64,000 nucleotides of DNA from Isoetes taiwanensis (lineage: Eukaryota > Streptophyta > Lycopodiopsida > Isoetales > Isoetaceae), in NCBI GenBank assembly GCA_021234155.1, contig JAJEKV010000075.1:1054001-1118000 (forward strand), in the 5' to 3' direction. The notes below the pieces were generated by a model. The model was given only the letters and a program-made list of their open reading frames with translations, did not search any database and was not told where the DNA came from. Position numbers and translations under genes: made by a program. Shown piece after piece: positions 35,197 to 45,130 of the stretch. Position 1 is the first letter of the stretch. Each line of letters opens with the position of its first letter.

Positions 35197-38100
35197 CTAA
35201 CATGCCTCCTTCATCATATATTCCTGTACATTTAAGCTGTCTCTGAAATAAGTGAACTTCCCTTCAACTAAGGCTTTAGTAAAGATGTCTGCAACCTGAT
35301 CATTAGTGTTGATGTACCTCATTTCAATATATTCTTTAGCTGCCAAATCCCTGATAAAGTGCATATTTAACTCAATGTGCTTGGTCCTCTCGTGCTCAAC
35401 TGGATTTTTAACAATGGCTATGCAACTTTGGCTATCAGTCAGAATGATTGTTGGATTAACTTGAGTGCACTTCATCTCTTCAAGCAGTTTTCTAAGCCAA
35501 ATTACTTCCCTTGCCACTAAAGATGCTGCAGCATATTCAGCCTCAGCAGAGGACATAGCTACTGCATTTTGTTTTTTGCATTTCCAGCTAATTACTCCTC
35601 CTCCTAAATAAATTACAAACCCTGATGTGGATCTTCTTGCACTTAGGTCACCTCCCCAGTCTGCATCACTGTATGCAAGAAGATTGAGATCACTAGAATT
35701 AAACATAATACCATGATTTTTTGTGCCCTTAAGATATCTTAATACTCTCTTGGCTGCCAACCAGTGACTTTGACTGGGATTATGGTTTCTTCTACTTAGA
35801 ATGTTCACTATATAAGCAATGTCCGGCCTAGTATTATTTGCAAGGTACAGCAGACATCCTACTAGTGATCTATAAGGGACCTTCTCCATCTCTTCTTTCT
35901 CATATTCTGATAATTCCTGCTCAGCAGTTAATTGGTGACCTGGTACTACAGGGGTTTTAGCAATATTTGCTTCATCTAGGTTAAACCTTTTAAGCATATT
36001 ATCAATATGCCTGCTTTGCTTTAGTTTCAACATCTTCTTTTTTCTATCTCTTTCAACTTCGATTCCCAGGAACTGTTTAAGCTCTCCCAAGTCTGACATT
36101 TGATATCTATGCTTCAGCAGATTTTTGCAATGATTCAAGCATTCCATGCTGCTAGCAGCCATGATACAATCATCAACATACAGGGCTATTATGCAATAAG
36201 CATTGGCATACTGATATTTATACATGTTTCCATCATTCTTAAACTTTTCAAAGCCTTGCTCTCTTAGAAAATTATCAATGCAGAGGTACCATTCCCTTGG
36301 TGACTGTTTCAATCCATAAACTGCCCTGTTTAATTTCCATACCTTATTGATTCCAACTTCAAAACCTGGGGCTTGCCTCATATAGATGTCTTCTTCCAAT
36401 TTAGCATTCAAGAAGGCTGTTTTTACATCCATGTGATGTAATTCCAAGTCTAAGGCATTAGCTAAACTCACTAAGAGTCTTAAACTAGTGAGCTTAACAA
36501 TAGGGGAGTAAATCTCATCATAATCAATTCCTTTTTTCTGTGTAAACCCTTGTGCCACAAGCCTTGCCTTGAACTTTTTACTTCCATCTGCATTATTCTT
36601 CACCTTAAACAACCATTTGCTTCCAATAACATTATGATCAGCAGGGTAATCTACTATAACATAGGTCTGAGTTTGTTTGAAAGATTATAACTCATCTTTC
36701 ATTGCAGCTATCCATTTGTCCTTGTCTCCACAAACAAGAGCGTCCTCAAATCTTTGAGGAGTTTCTACATCTTCCATTATTGCCAAAATCTGATCATTTA
36801 CATCACTTGCTTTTTCCAGTTTCAGTTCTTCCATATTCATTGCTGTCAATTCTGGCCTCTTCAATTCATTTTTCAATTTGAGTCTTTCTTCTTTTCATGA
36901 TCTGCTCATTCTGCTCATGATCCCCTTCCTCATACTCAATTACTGGTCTTTGGTTTGCTGTATTCTCGTGTCTCATGTCATTGTCCTCAGTGATCTGCTC
37001 ATTATCACCATTGGACTCTAAATCAACATCAAAAGTTACTCTTTTGGAACCTTGCACACCATTCACATTTTCTTCTTTTTTTCTTAACCTGTCTTTGTAA
37101 AGAGTCTCCTCATCAAATATCACATCCCTGCTAATAATGATCTGTTTTGTACTTGGAACAAAAAGTCTATAGCCTTTTGATTCACTATCATACCCTACAA
37201 GATAGCCAATTTCAGATTTGTTGTCTAGTTTCTTCCTTAGCTCTGATGGGATATGTGAGTATGCTAAACAACCATAGGCCCTGAGCCAGCTAAAGTCTAT
37301 TTTTCCCTTTGAATTAGACCAAAGGAGCTGAGGTACATTACCTTTTAAGGCAGCAGAAGGCAATTTGTTTTGTATCATAATAGCTGTTTTGAGAGCTTCT
37401 TCCCAGAGATAGTTTGGCAAGCCACTATGCTTGATCATAGCTCTGACTGCATCCATTATGGTCCTATTCTTCCTCTCTGCAACTCCATTCTGCTGAGGAC
37501 TGTACCTGCATGTAAGTTGCCTTTTGATACCATTAGCAATGCAAAAAAGTTTGAATTTGGTTGACAAATATTCCCCTCCTCGATCTGACCTTATACACTT
37601 TACTTTTAGGCCTGTTTCTCTTTCCACCTCTGATACATAGTGTTTCAAAGCAGTCAAAGCCTGAGATTTCCTTTCAAGACAATAGCTTCTACACATTCTA
37701 CTATAATCATCAATAAAAGTTATGAAGTATCTCTTGTTAGATCTGCCTCTCACATTTAGTGGACCACACAAATCAGTGTGGATCAGTTCCAAAGCTTGGC
37801 TTGCTCTCTTTTTAGTTTTCTTGAAAGGTAGCCTATTTAATTTCTCCAACATGCATCCTTCACATATGAATTTTTCTGTTTGCAAGTTTGCACAATCAAT
37901 CCAGCCTTGCTTAGCTAGAACTTTGAGATTATTGCAGTTTGTATGTCCCAACCTATTGTGCCACAATTCAGTTTGAGACATACTAGCAGAATTCACACTA
38001 TCATAACAATGATTTTCCATTTGGAATAAATTACCACATCTTTTTGCAAAAAACTTCAATTCATTGTCAAGGTAGATTCTACATCCTTTTGAGTCAAAAT

Positions 38101-38809
38101 TGACTCTATATCCTAAGTCAACAAGCTGACTTACAGAAATTAAATTCTTGACTATGCAAGGTACACATAAAACATTCTCAACATCTACTATTTTTCCTTC
38201 CAAATCCAGCAACTGTAACAGGCCTTTTCCTTCTATTTGTAACAACTCTCCACTTCCAACTTCAATATTTTTTGAGCTTGCTTTGGAAACGTTCTTGAGC
38301 AAGGTGGATGAATGCACTACTGATCTTTCAGCTCCACTATCAACTACAAGAGCATCAGAGGTTTTCTTAGACTCTATTTTCTCATCTAAAATAGATAATG
38401 CAAGTTTTACCACATTTTCATCTTCACTTTCTGATTTTTCCCTTTCATTATGCTCTCGAGCCATGTGTATTCCTGCTGACCTTCTGCCTCCTCTTCCCCT
38501 GTTTGTGTTTCTTCCAGCTCCACTTTCCTTTCCCTTACCTCTGCCTCTGCCATACTCCTTTGGTGTTGCACATTTAGATGCTATGTGACCCTTGCCTCCA
38601 CAATGATAGCAGACCAGCTCATTTTTAAGCTTAGGACATTCTCCCTTAAAGTGGCCAGATTCGTGGCAATAAAAACAACTTCCCTTTGGTTGTTTAGCTT
38701 TGTTAGCTGTATACAAAATCTCACTTGCATGACCTTCTTCTTGTGCAATTTTTCTCTGCTCAAATTCTGTTCTTAGCACATTTTCTGCATCCTCTCTGTT
38801 CTTACTCAT
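35197..38809 (-). pseudogene. Copia Gag-Pol: zinc knuckles, protease, integrase, RT, RNase H
   Basis: In order: two CCHC knuckles (CFYCHESGHFKGEC, CYHCGGKGHIASKC), protease VVDSGAERSV, the GAG-pre-integrase zinc block (LWHNRLGH ... CEGC), and an integrase with D (LIHTDLCGP), D (IRSDRGGEY) and E (QQNGVAERKNR). Then come RT with KARLVAQGFTQ, VKTAFLNAKL and the catalytic YVDD, and RNase H with SDADWGGD, SSAEAEYAA and TDSQS. Two lesions are visible: a 1-base frameshift near 36880, and a single in-frame TAA at 36685-36687 after AAMKDEL. Otherwise the frame is open, which fits the young LTRs. Catalytic residues are all kept. Confidence 0.93.
35203..35225 (-). promoter_or_regulatory. Polypurine tract of the copia element
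   Basis: GATGAAGGAGGCA lies directly upstream of the 3' LTR on the minus strand, the position of the primer for plus-strand synthesis. Confidence 0.6.
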
Positions 38810-38836
38810 ATTTCTAATAAAGAGAGCTAGATTTTG

Positions 38837-39385
38837 GTTTTTTTTTTTGAAGAACTATGTCAGCAATATATTAAAAGAATGGTAATGTTACAAAGCAAGT
38901 GAGGAGGAAGGAGAACTGCCCCAAAGAGACAGTGATACCTCGACACTCCACAACAACTGCAACTCTACTGCTGTACAAACTGGCCATCACCATCTACCAC
39001 ACCCAAGAAGTCCCGCCAAATGGAAAACTTCCGCTCTACTAATCCCGGGAACACCAAAAAGCTTTGAAATAGCTTGTACCTGAGTCGAGGAATCAGAGAG
39101 GCTGCAGGCTGCTGAATCCCCTGAAAGATCCACAACCGCCGCCGCTTCCAAATCAACCACACCAACCAAGCCACGCACAGATGCAAGGCTTGCTGCCGTA
39201 CGAGCGGCCAAGCACCAGGATATACATGAAGCAGCAATTGTTGGCTATTCAATCTCACCTGAAACAGAGCCCTGACCCAATCCCAGGCAACCTGCAAGTG
39301 AGGGCATAAAACCAGACAATGCTCCACAGTCTCACGATGAAGGCCACAACAAGGGCAAAGAGGGCTCACACCCGGCCCCTGCTCC
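38837..39385 (-). mobile_element. 5'-truncated LINE tail in copia gag
   Basis: The frame 39369-38965 reads CPCCGLHRETVEHCLVLCPHL (zinc knuckle of zf-RVT) and LHLCVAWLVWLIWKRRRLWIF, the end of an L1-type ORF2. The 3' UTR ends in an A-run on the minus strand (T-run near 38838-38850). CTAGC occurs at both junctions and may be a short target duplication. The open frame without stops suggests a recent insertion. Confidence 0.8.
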
Positions 39386-39387
39386 TG

Positions 39388-39822
39388 CTAGGTCAGCTAT
39401 TATATTATCGAATTTATTGAAAAATTCTGATACATCTCCCTCTTCTTGAAGTTTCAGACCTCTCAACTCATTTTCAAGCAAATCTATTTGGGATGAAGTT
39501 TTCTGTTCATAATGCAATAACAGAAAAGACCACATTTCCTTTGGAGACTTATTTCTAAGTTTGAGTCTAATTGTTGGACTCACCTTGCAAGTTATGATTC
39601 CTTGGGTTTCCTTCACTTTGGCATTCACAGACCTTCCTGCTGCACTTGGACCAGCTGTCTCCCTTGCATTTGTTTCACCTGATCCTTCACCTGCATCATT
39701 AGCTCCAGCATTAACAGACCTCTCTGATACAGACCTCTGTGCACTTCTGACAATCCCCATGCTTTCAACAGCTCCTTCAGGATCAACAAGATCCCATAAA
39801 TCCTCTACTTCCAGCACATGCT
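39388..39822 (-). pseudogene. Copia gag, middle part
   Basis: The frame gives KHVLEVEDLWDLVDPEG, then a low-complexity Ala/Gly/Glu insert, then LRNKSPKEMWSFLLLHYEQK and SEFFNKFDNIIADLA. This is the UBN2/gag-polypeptide pattern of copia elements. It is cut on both sides: towards the N terminus by the insertion 39823-42503, and towards the C terminus by a LINE tail at 38837-39385. Some gag sequence after DNIIADLA seems to be lost. Confidence 0.75.
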
Positions 39823-40445
39823 TAATATGTAGCATAATAACAGGGGGTTTTCTTTGTGTTTTTGTACGCTTTTCACAAAGGTTTTCTTAAGATTTCATGG
39901 CGTATTCGAATGGATGTACTAATGCGTATATCTAGAGTGCACCATTTCTTAGTCGTTGGATTTAGCTTTTTTTTTTCAATAGTTCAACATCCAAGGGCTC
40001 ACAACAAAAGCCCTCTTTTTATTTTAGGGCGTGAACATGCAAGCCTTCCGGATAGTGGCAGGAAACAAGGCTTGCAAATCCTTTTTCCCTGTGGGAGCCA
40101 TGGCAATCATCGGGCTATTCCAGTTAGAATTCCAGGAACAGAATGTTTTTGCTCTAAAATTTTGATGACCACGATGTAGCATCTCCTCTTCAGCTCTCGA
40201 TCATATGATTTAGCATCTCCTCTCGATGCTGGCTTCAAGGCGGCCACGATTTCATATGTCCTCTTCATTTCTCGATGATGGCTAAATATGGCGGGCTAGG
40301 CAGCTATGGCTATGGCATGTGGAAGCCTCAGAACAGCAGAGGCATGAAGTATTGAAGCTACATATTTTAGGATTCGCTGGTCGTAGTTTAGGGCTCGCTG
40401 GTTGCTTGTTGTTGCTAGATGTTAGTGTGCCCCGGTTGGACCAAA

Positions 40446-41015
40446 TCAAAGACCTGTTGCTGGTTGCTGGTTGTTGCAGTGGTAACTAGGGCCGGGTCCA
40501 GCCAAGCTGAAATTCCAAGGGGGGATGACAGTGGTGTTGGCGGTGCCTGCAAGCCTGATCTTGAGCTCAAAATTAGCCATCGAATTCTCCACATCCCGCG
40601 ACCGCATTATACAAAGACTCCACTTACGCGGCAATTTGCGGTTTTCAAACCATCCGAGCATCCTGCGGTAAGATCGACAATCTCAGGGTCGCGCTTGCAT
40701 GAGTGCGGAATTATTCCTGTGAATTCTGAACAATCCCCTTGCATGGTGGCTTGGGCGCCCATCATCTCCCATATTATTTCAAATCCTTGCCAGTTCCACC
40801 CCAGCTTCCATCCCGGAGCTTGTATGTGCCTGTACTGCTGGTAGTCGATTAGTCTCACCATAGCCTGCATCACAACCGATTTCTCGTTTATTTCTCAGAA
40901 CTTTAACCAATTTCTATAGCAGAACGAAGATCTCCAGCTTGCCTTGTATCCATCAGTTGTCCAACTCATTATATCCCATGTCACAGTGATATTTCCTGTT
41001 GCGAAATCCATCTAG
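40446..41015 (-). pseudogene. COBRA-like (COBL) gene fragment
   Basis: Three consecutive pieces match plant COBRA-family proteins, GPI-anchored cell-wall proteins that guide cellulose deposition. TGNITVTWDIMSWTTDGYK is at about 41010-40945. QQYRHIQAPGWKLGWNW with MMGAQATMQGDCSEF and CKRDPEIVDL is at 40850-40670. FELKIRLAGTANTT and NFSLAGPGPSYHC are at 40570-40480. The family pattern is TGNI...WDVMSWTPDGYVA, QQYRHI..PGW.LGW.W, GAQ.TEQGDCS, NF.L.GPGPGYTC. An intron-like gap after GYK shows a genomic rather than mRNA origin. A frameshift near 40640 and missing ends make it a fragment. Confidence 0.85.
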
Positions 41016-42153
41016 GCTATGCTGAAGCACGGATTTTGTAGGTGTATCAGAGCATTAAAGCATGAAATAGGTTAGCCCCCCATTTGTTTCTGTCTTTCTT
41101 TCTTTCTTGCAAAGAGTTCTACGATTCACACAGACGGAGGAACGTAGAAGAAAGATCCCTCTTTGGCCATGGTTTTATTTGAAGCTCTGAATTTCCATTC
41201 CCAAGCTAAATCGTCAACTGGCTGATGTGCATTCAGAAATTACTTGGCCTAATTCATTGGCTCATTTGCAGGTTTCCCACTAACAGTCTGCACCAGTAAC
41301 TGATGGGAACTCAATTGCAGCCCCTTGCGCTCGTCATTCACTAGGTTAGCTTAGCTTTATCGAGAGCGTTATCTTCCTTTTTTTTCTTTCGTGTTGATAT
41401 CTTGTAAAAGCTTGCTTCTTTCCTTTCTCCATAATTATTGCAGCCAGAAACCCGAATTAGAAGCAGAAGCATAACTCCATTGCTTCGTAATGCAGATAGA
41501 AGCATTGATTGCAGTTGGTGACTGTAAACCAGAGCACCTATTCAGTTTCATGACTGGGCATGAACAAAATTTGGCATGATTTATAAACACGGCAGCCCCT
41601 TTTTATAGGTTGTGGCACAGAATTGCAGCCGTATTGCATTTGAGCTTCTAAAATTTGAAGCTTTGTTGTTGAAAGCAAATGCAAGAAATGTGCATTTCTG
41701 TTTTTTGTTATTCTTGAACTATCATTCCTTTGCTTGTAAATTGCGTGGCTTTATATTGGCCTTTGCACAATGTAGCCTCTATAAGATTTAATGCTCCATT
41801 CTCCATTTTATTTAGAAGCACTATAAATTGAGTCATTTATGTACCAATGATCGAATGGGTTTATTGCTTGATGTTACTCGAAGTTCTTTGTCTATGGTGT
41901 TCTTTGCAGTTAGATTCACATGTCACATCCTGCAATGTGAGTGGCTTGGGTTGTCCAAGGTGTTCTCATGGCTTGCATAACAAAATATTCCCTCTTTTTA
42001 ATTCCATGGTACATGTTTCTAGATTGCTACATATAGTTGCAGGAGTTAGACTGCTATACATTGTTGCAACACAGATTATTTCATGCTTCTAGAAAGAAGA
42101 TCATAGGAGTTTTGCATGTTTTTGCATATTTTTACGTACGTTTGTTTTTTTTA

Positions 42154-42503
42154 GGGCCCGAAGGGCCCAAAATTTTTTTTAGTATAACAACCAACACATA
42201 ATTATCATTAACATTAATTAACACAACCATTGGGTCCAACACATTTAAATTAAAATCCCCCTTAAACCCCCTTTGGTTTGGGTGCATATTCACACGGGGG
42301 ACGTGTGAGGGCAAATGAGCCAGCCCTTATAATTATATTTTGCACGTACAAAATCAACACCATATAGTATTTTGCTTGAAATCTTATAGTATTTTGCATA
42401 TCTTGTTATACAGTATAGCAATTTTTGTACTTGCATACCCCACAAACGAGGAACTTTACGTACGGTGTAGATTAAGGAATAAGGGGTGGATATGCCTATC
42501 CTT
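42154..42503 (+). repeat. Fold-back family member without its right arm
   Basis: Begins with the same palindrome GGGCCCGAAGGGCCC (42154-42168) and follows 26507-26880 through the arm (...GGTTTGGGTGCATATTCACA) and the spacer (CATACCCCACAAACGAGGA), with many substitutions. The second arm is absent. Confidence 0.8.
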
Positions 42504-42578
42504 CCATATCTGGAATCCTGGACCTCCCTGATACACCTCTACTGTAGCAAGCAAACTTGCTCCAAATCTGCTAGACAT
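42504..42578 (-). pseudogene. Copia gag, N-terminal codons
   Basis: ATG at 42578, 29 bases after the primer site, opens MSSRFGASLLATVEVYQGG and continues PGFQIWKD, the usual copia gag start ending in a Trp-Lys motif. The frame then runs into the inserted element. Removing 39829-42503 with one copy of ATATG would rejoin it to KHVLEVEDLW in frame. Confidence 0.7.
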
Positions 42579-42606
42579 TGCAACAAATTTTATCTGCAAT
42601 CAACCT

Positions 42607-42619
42607 GCTCTGATACCAA
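42607..42619 (-). promoter_or_regulatory. Primer-binding site, tRNA-iMet type
   Basis: Immediately after the 5' LTR (one spacer base) the minus strand reads TGGTATCAGAGC, the standard plant LTR-retrotransposon site that pairs with the 3' end of initiator tRNA-Met and primes minus-strand DNA synthesis. Confidence 0.95.
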
Positions 42620-43290
42620 TGTTAGAAAACTAGAGACCCTTGTGATTATTATTCTTAGATCAATCAAATATTCAACTTAGAGTCATAGAAGACAAGGTCA
42701 TAATATAGCTTCAATATAACTTCAATAAAACCTTATAAACGTCGGGCTACTGTAGCAAAGGTCTGAAGAACTAAATGAACAGTAAACTCAATAATACAAT
42801 CGAACTTCTCCACCTTTAATTGCCTCCTCAACTCAACATTCGGCCCACAATTCCATCGTATATGCAATGCTTATCTGCGGGGTTATTTACAGTGTGCTCA
42901 CTCGACCGATCCGGCGTCGGTTTAGCTTGATCCGATCAATTTTAGACTGTCAACTTTCCTTCTATGTATTCGCCCATCACCTCTTGCTTATTCTTCGATC
43001 ATATTATCACCTTCACTTTAATAATAACATTAATATTTCAACCATTGGAACCTAATTTATAAGTCCCCTTTAACGTAACCATTGCCTTTCACTTTAACTT
43101 GGTCCTGGGTTTCTTTGCATCTTTGCATTATGATCTTAACCATGAAGAGCTGTTCATGCCCTATATCTTGCACTGTGCAGATACTTGGTGATGACTTATG
43201 TGACTATCCAGCATAATGCACTTGCCTCTTTCTCTGAACAGATACATAAGCATGCAGGAATATGTGATGACTAATGATCACATTCTAACA
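42620..43290 (-). repeat. Copia 5' LTR, intact, 671 bp
   Basis: Starts TTCTAACA-side at 43290 and ends at 42620 on the minus strand with terminal TGTTAG/CTAACA. By eye it differs from the other LTR at only about four positions. Confidence 0.95.
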
Positions 43291-43373
43291 AGGTTCTCAA
43301 CCACTAAGTTGAAGGTTAGCCAGGTACATCTTCAACATCTTGGAGGTTCTACCGAGATCACATCACCTGGATC

Positions 43374-44591
43374 TTGGAACTCATGGCTCCTAGGAGAATT
43401 GTTGATGCTGCTGAACATACTGAGCCACCAGAAAATCCTGAATCCTCATCAATACCACATGTCACACTGCAAAATGGTTTAGGCATGCCTTGCACATATT
43501 TTGAGCTGAATATTCCTACTCCTGTCCCCACTTTTGATCCAAGCATCAATGCCAATAACTTTCTGAAGACCTTTGAAGAATATTATCAAGAGTGTGGTTA
43601 CAAGAAAGGGAGTAAGTTTGCTGAATTTAAGAAATGCTTTAAGAATGAGGAAGTTAGAGCTTGGTTAGAGTATGTGATCAGTGATGGTGATAACATTTGG
43701 GAGGAAATTGTCAAGAAATTCTTAGCCAGGTTTGGTAAGCTCCTTGAGCCACAAGATTTAGTCTTTGAGCTGCAGAACTTTCACATCAAAAATGGTGAAA
43801 CAATTCATCAATATGTTGAAAGGTTTAATTGTTATCTTACCAAGTGCCAAGTGCACAAGGTACCTAACCACACCTTACATTTGGTTGCCTCTTTTATCAG
43901 GGGATTAAGCAGCAGACCTCGAGTTTACAAAAAAATGCTGAAGCTGCAGAGGCAAGAAGGTTTTGACACCATACACAAAGCTTTCACCAGATCCATTGAA
44001 GCCTCTGAAATGTTAGCCTACCTCCCTGATGACCTGCAAACTTCAAATGACCTTTTTTTTCCTGATTATGATCAAGAGTACATAGGATCTGCCCCTGTGC
44101 CTGTCTATGCCATTCAAAAGGAGAAAAAAAAAACTAAGACTGATGATGCAAACTGTTCTGAGTCAGACATGAGAGCAGATCTCAACAAAGTCACTGAGGC
44201 CTTGGCTGAGGTAACCAAACAACTCATGGAAATGAAGGCCAGCCAACCAGAAAGGAGAGTTTACCCAGCCTGTGCTCACTGCACTAGAAACACCCATTCT
44301 TCAGATTATTGCTGGTATAGGACATGCCTAAAATGTGGTAAGAAAGGGCATTATGGTAAGGAATGTCCTCTTTGTACCTTCTGCAAAGATATAGGACACT
44401 ATGAAGATAAATGTAGTGTTAAAGAATATTTTGCTAGGCAAGAAAAGGCTAAGTCTAGTGAGCCAAGTGCATCTGTTAAGTTTTTGCAGGATGAAAGATG
44501 TTTTCCAAGACCCGAGCCTAGTGCTTCCATCAGGTATCTGCAGGAAGAAAGCAATTCATTGCACCTTGAGGGTGAAAGCTTTCAAAGATAA
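43374..44591 (+). CDS. Gypsy Gag with two zinc knuckles
   Basis: 405 codons, uninterrupted. The capsid-like core carries the retrotransposon-gag pattern (FLKTFEEYYQECG, WLEYVISDGDNIWEEIVKKF, LQNFHIKNGETIHQYVERF, FIRGLSSRPRVYKKML). A spacer and two Cys/His knuckles follow (CLKCGKKGHYGKEC, CTFCKDIGHYEDKC), for RNA packaging. The ORF ends 9 bp before the protease frame. The start at ATG 43374 is the first in frame after the leader. Confidence 0.85.
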   Translation: MELMAPRRIVDAAEHTEPPENPESSSIPHVTLQNGLGMPCTYFELNIPTPVPTFDPSINANNFLKTFEEYYQECGYKKGSKFAEFKKCFKNEEVRAWLEYVISDGDNIWEEIVKKFLARFGKLLEPQDLVFELQNFHIKNGETIHQYVERFNCYLTKCQVHKVPNHTLHLVASFIRGLSSRPRVYKKMLKLQRQEGFDTIHKAFTRSIEASEMLAYLPDDLQTSNDLFFPDYDQEYIGSAPVPVYAIQKEKKKTKTDDANCSESDMRADLNKVTEALAEVTKQLMEMKASQPERRVYPACAHCTRNTHSSDYCWYRTCLKCGKKGHYGKECPLCTFCKDIGHYEDKCSVKEYFARQEKAKSSEPSASVKFLQDERCFPRPEPSASIRYLQEESNSLHLEGESFQR

Positions 44592-44600
44592 GAGGAGATC

Positions 44601-45119
44601 ATGGCTGTACACACTAGGGGAGCCCTAAATGCCAAAGGCAAAGAAGCAAAGTTTGAGTCTCATGGACTGGAAGTGCAGAAACTAAAGCAAGTTGATAATC
44701 AGGTTGTACCTCCTCCTCCTCACCAAAGATTTCCTAAAAAGGATAGTGATGAGTTTGAATATCTACTAAAAAATGCCAAAGTTAGTGTAGATCTGTTGAC
44801 TTTGCTAAGAATTGCTCCTTCTTATAGAGAAAAAGTTGTAGATATGTCTAAAGAAGAGCAGGTAAACCTCACCAGAGAAGAGCAAGTTCTTTTTACTAAT
44901 CATATAGCTGAGCAAATGCTAAGACTTGAAGAACATGATCCTGGTGCCTTCACCTGCACAGCAAAAGTTGGTAATCAGATCCTAAACAAGGTGTTGTTAG
45001 ATGGGGGATCACCTTTGAATGTCATGCCACATCATATTATGAAACTAAGTGGATTGGAGGTGGACAAAAAGGCCCCTATGATCCTAAAATCCTTCTCCAA
45101 CTCAAGAATCAACCTGTAG
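44601..45119 (+). pseudogene. Gypsy protease region, N-terminal part
   Basis: A separate frame after gag holds the aspartic protease motif VLLDGGSPLNVMP (DGGS for the usual D[ST]G). A 1-base frameshift near 45095 ends it early: in the next frame the text continues as LKNQPVGMV, and after the solo LTR is skipped it runs straight into SDVAIDIEGIKVA at 46750. Confidence 0.8.
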
Positions 45120-45130
45120 GCATGGTGAGT

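Larger units (their letters stand above)
29989..35202 (-). repeat. Copia 3' LTR, split by a 4.5-kb element
   Basis: LTR sequence is at 29989-30088 and 34632-35202 (100 + 571 = 671 bp, equal to the other LTR once the insertion and its ATAA duplicate are removed). The pol stop codon TAG lies inside the LTR: the last sense codon TGT is the LTR's first triplet, at 35202-35200. Confidence 0.95.
39823..42503 (+). mobile_element. Element with conserved ends and variable interior, copy 2
   Basis: Inserted in copia gag. Left about 150 bp match 24140-24295 (ATATGTAGCATAATAACAGG...). The right part matches the fold-back element at 26507-26880. The interior contains a COBRA-like gene fragment absent from copy 1. 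ATATG at the left (39825-39829) and right (about 42490-42494) edges is compatible with a 5-bp target duplication that keeps gag in frame. The same word at copy 1 edges may instead mean it belongs to the element. Confidence 0.55.
29989..43290 (-). mobile_element. Ty1/copia retrotransposon, complete ends, with nested insertions
   Basis: Two 671-bp LTRs (TGTTAGAA...TTCTAACA) bound the element. The lower one is split by another insertion. AGGTT stands at 29984-29988 and at 43291-43295: an exact 5-bp target duplication. A tRNA-iMet primer site and a purine-rich tract are in the right places, and gag-protease-integrase-RT-RNase H run on the minus strand, the copia order. About four differences between LTRs indicate a young insertion. 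It sits in the leader of the gypsy element that starts at 43374. It is defective: a pol stop, a pol frameshift and two gag insertions. Confidence 0.95.

Noticed and set aside
38148-38588. 146-codon plus-strand frame opposite copia Gag-Pol
   Set aside because: Antisense of the zinc-knuckle and protease region; no independent support.
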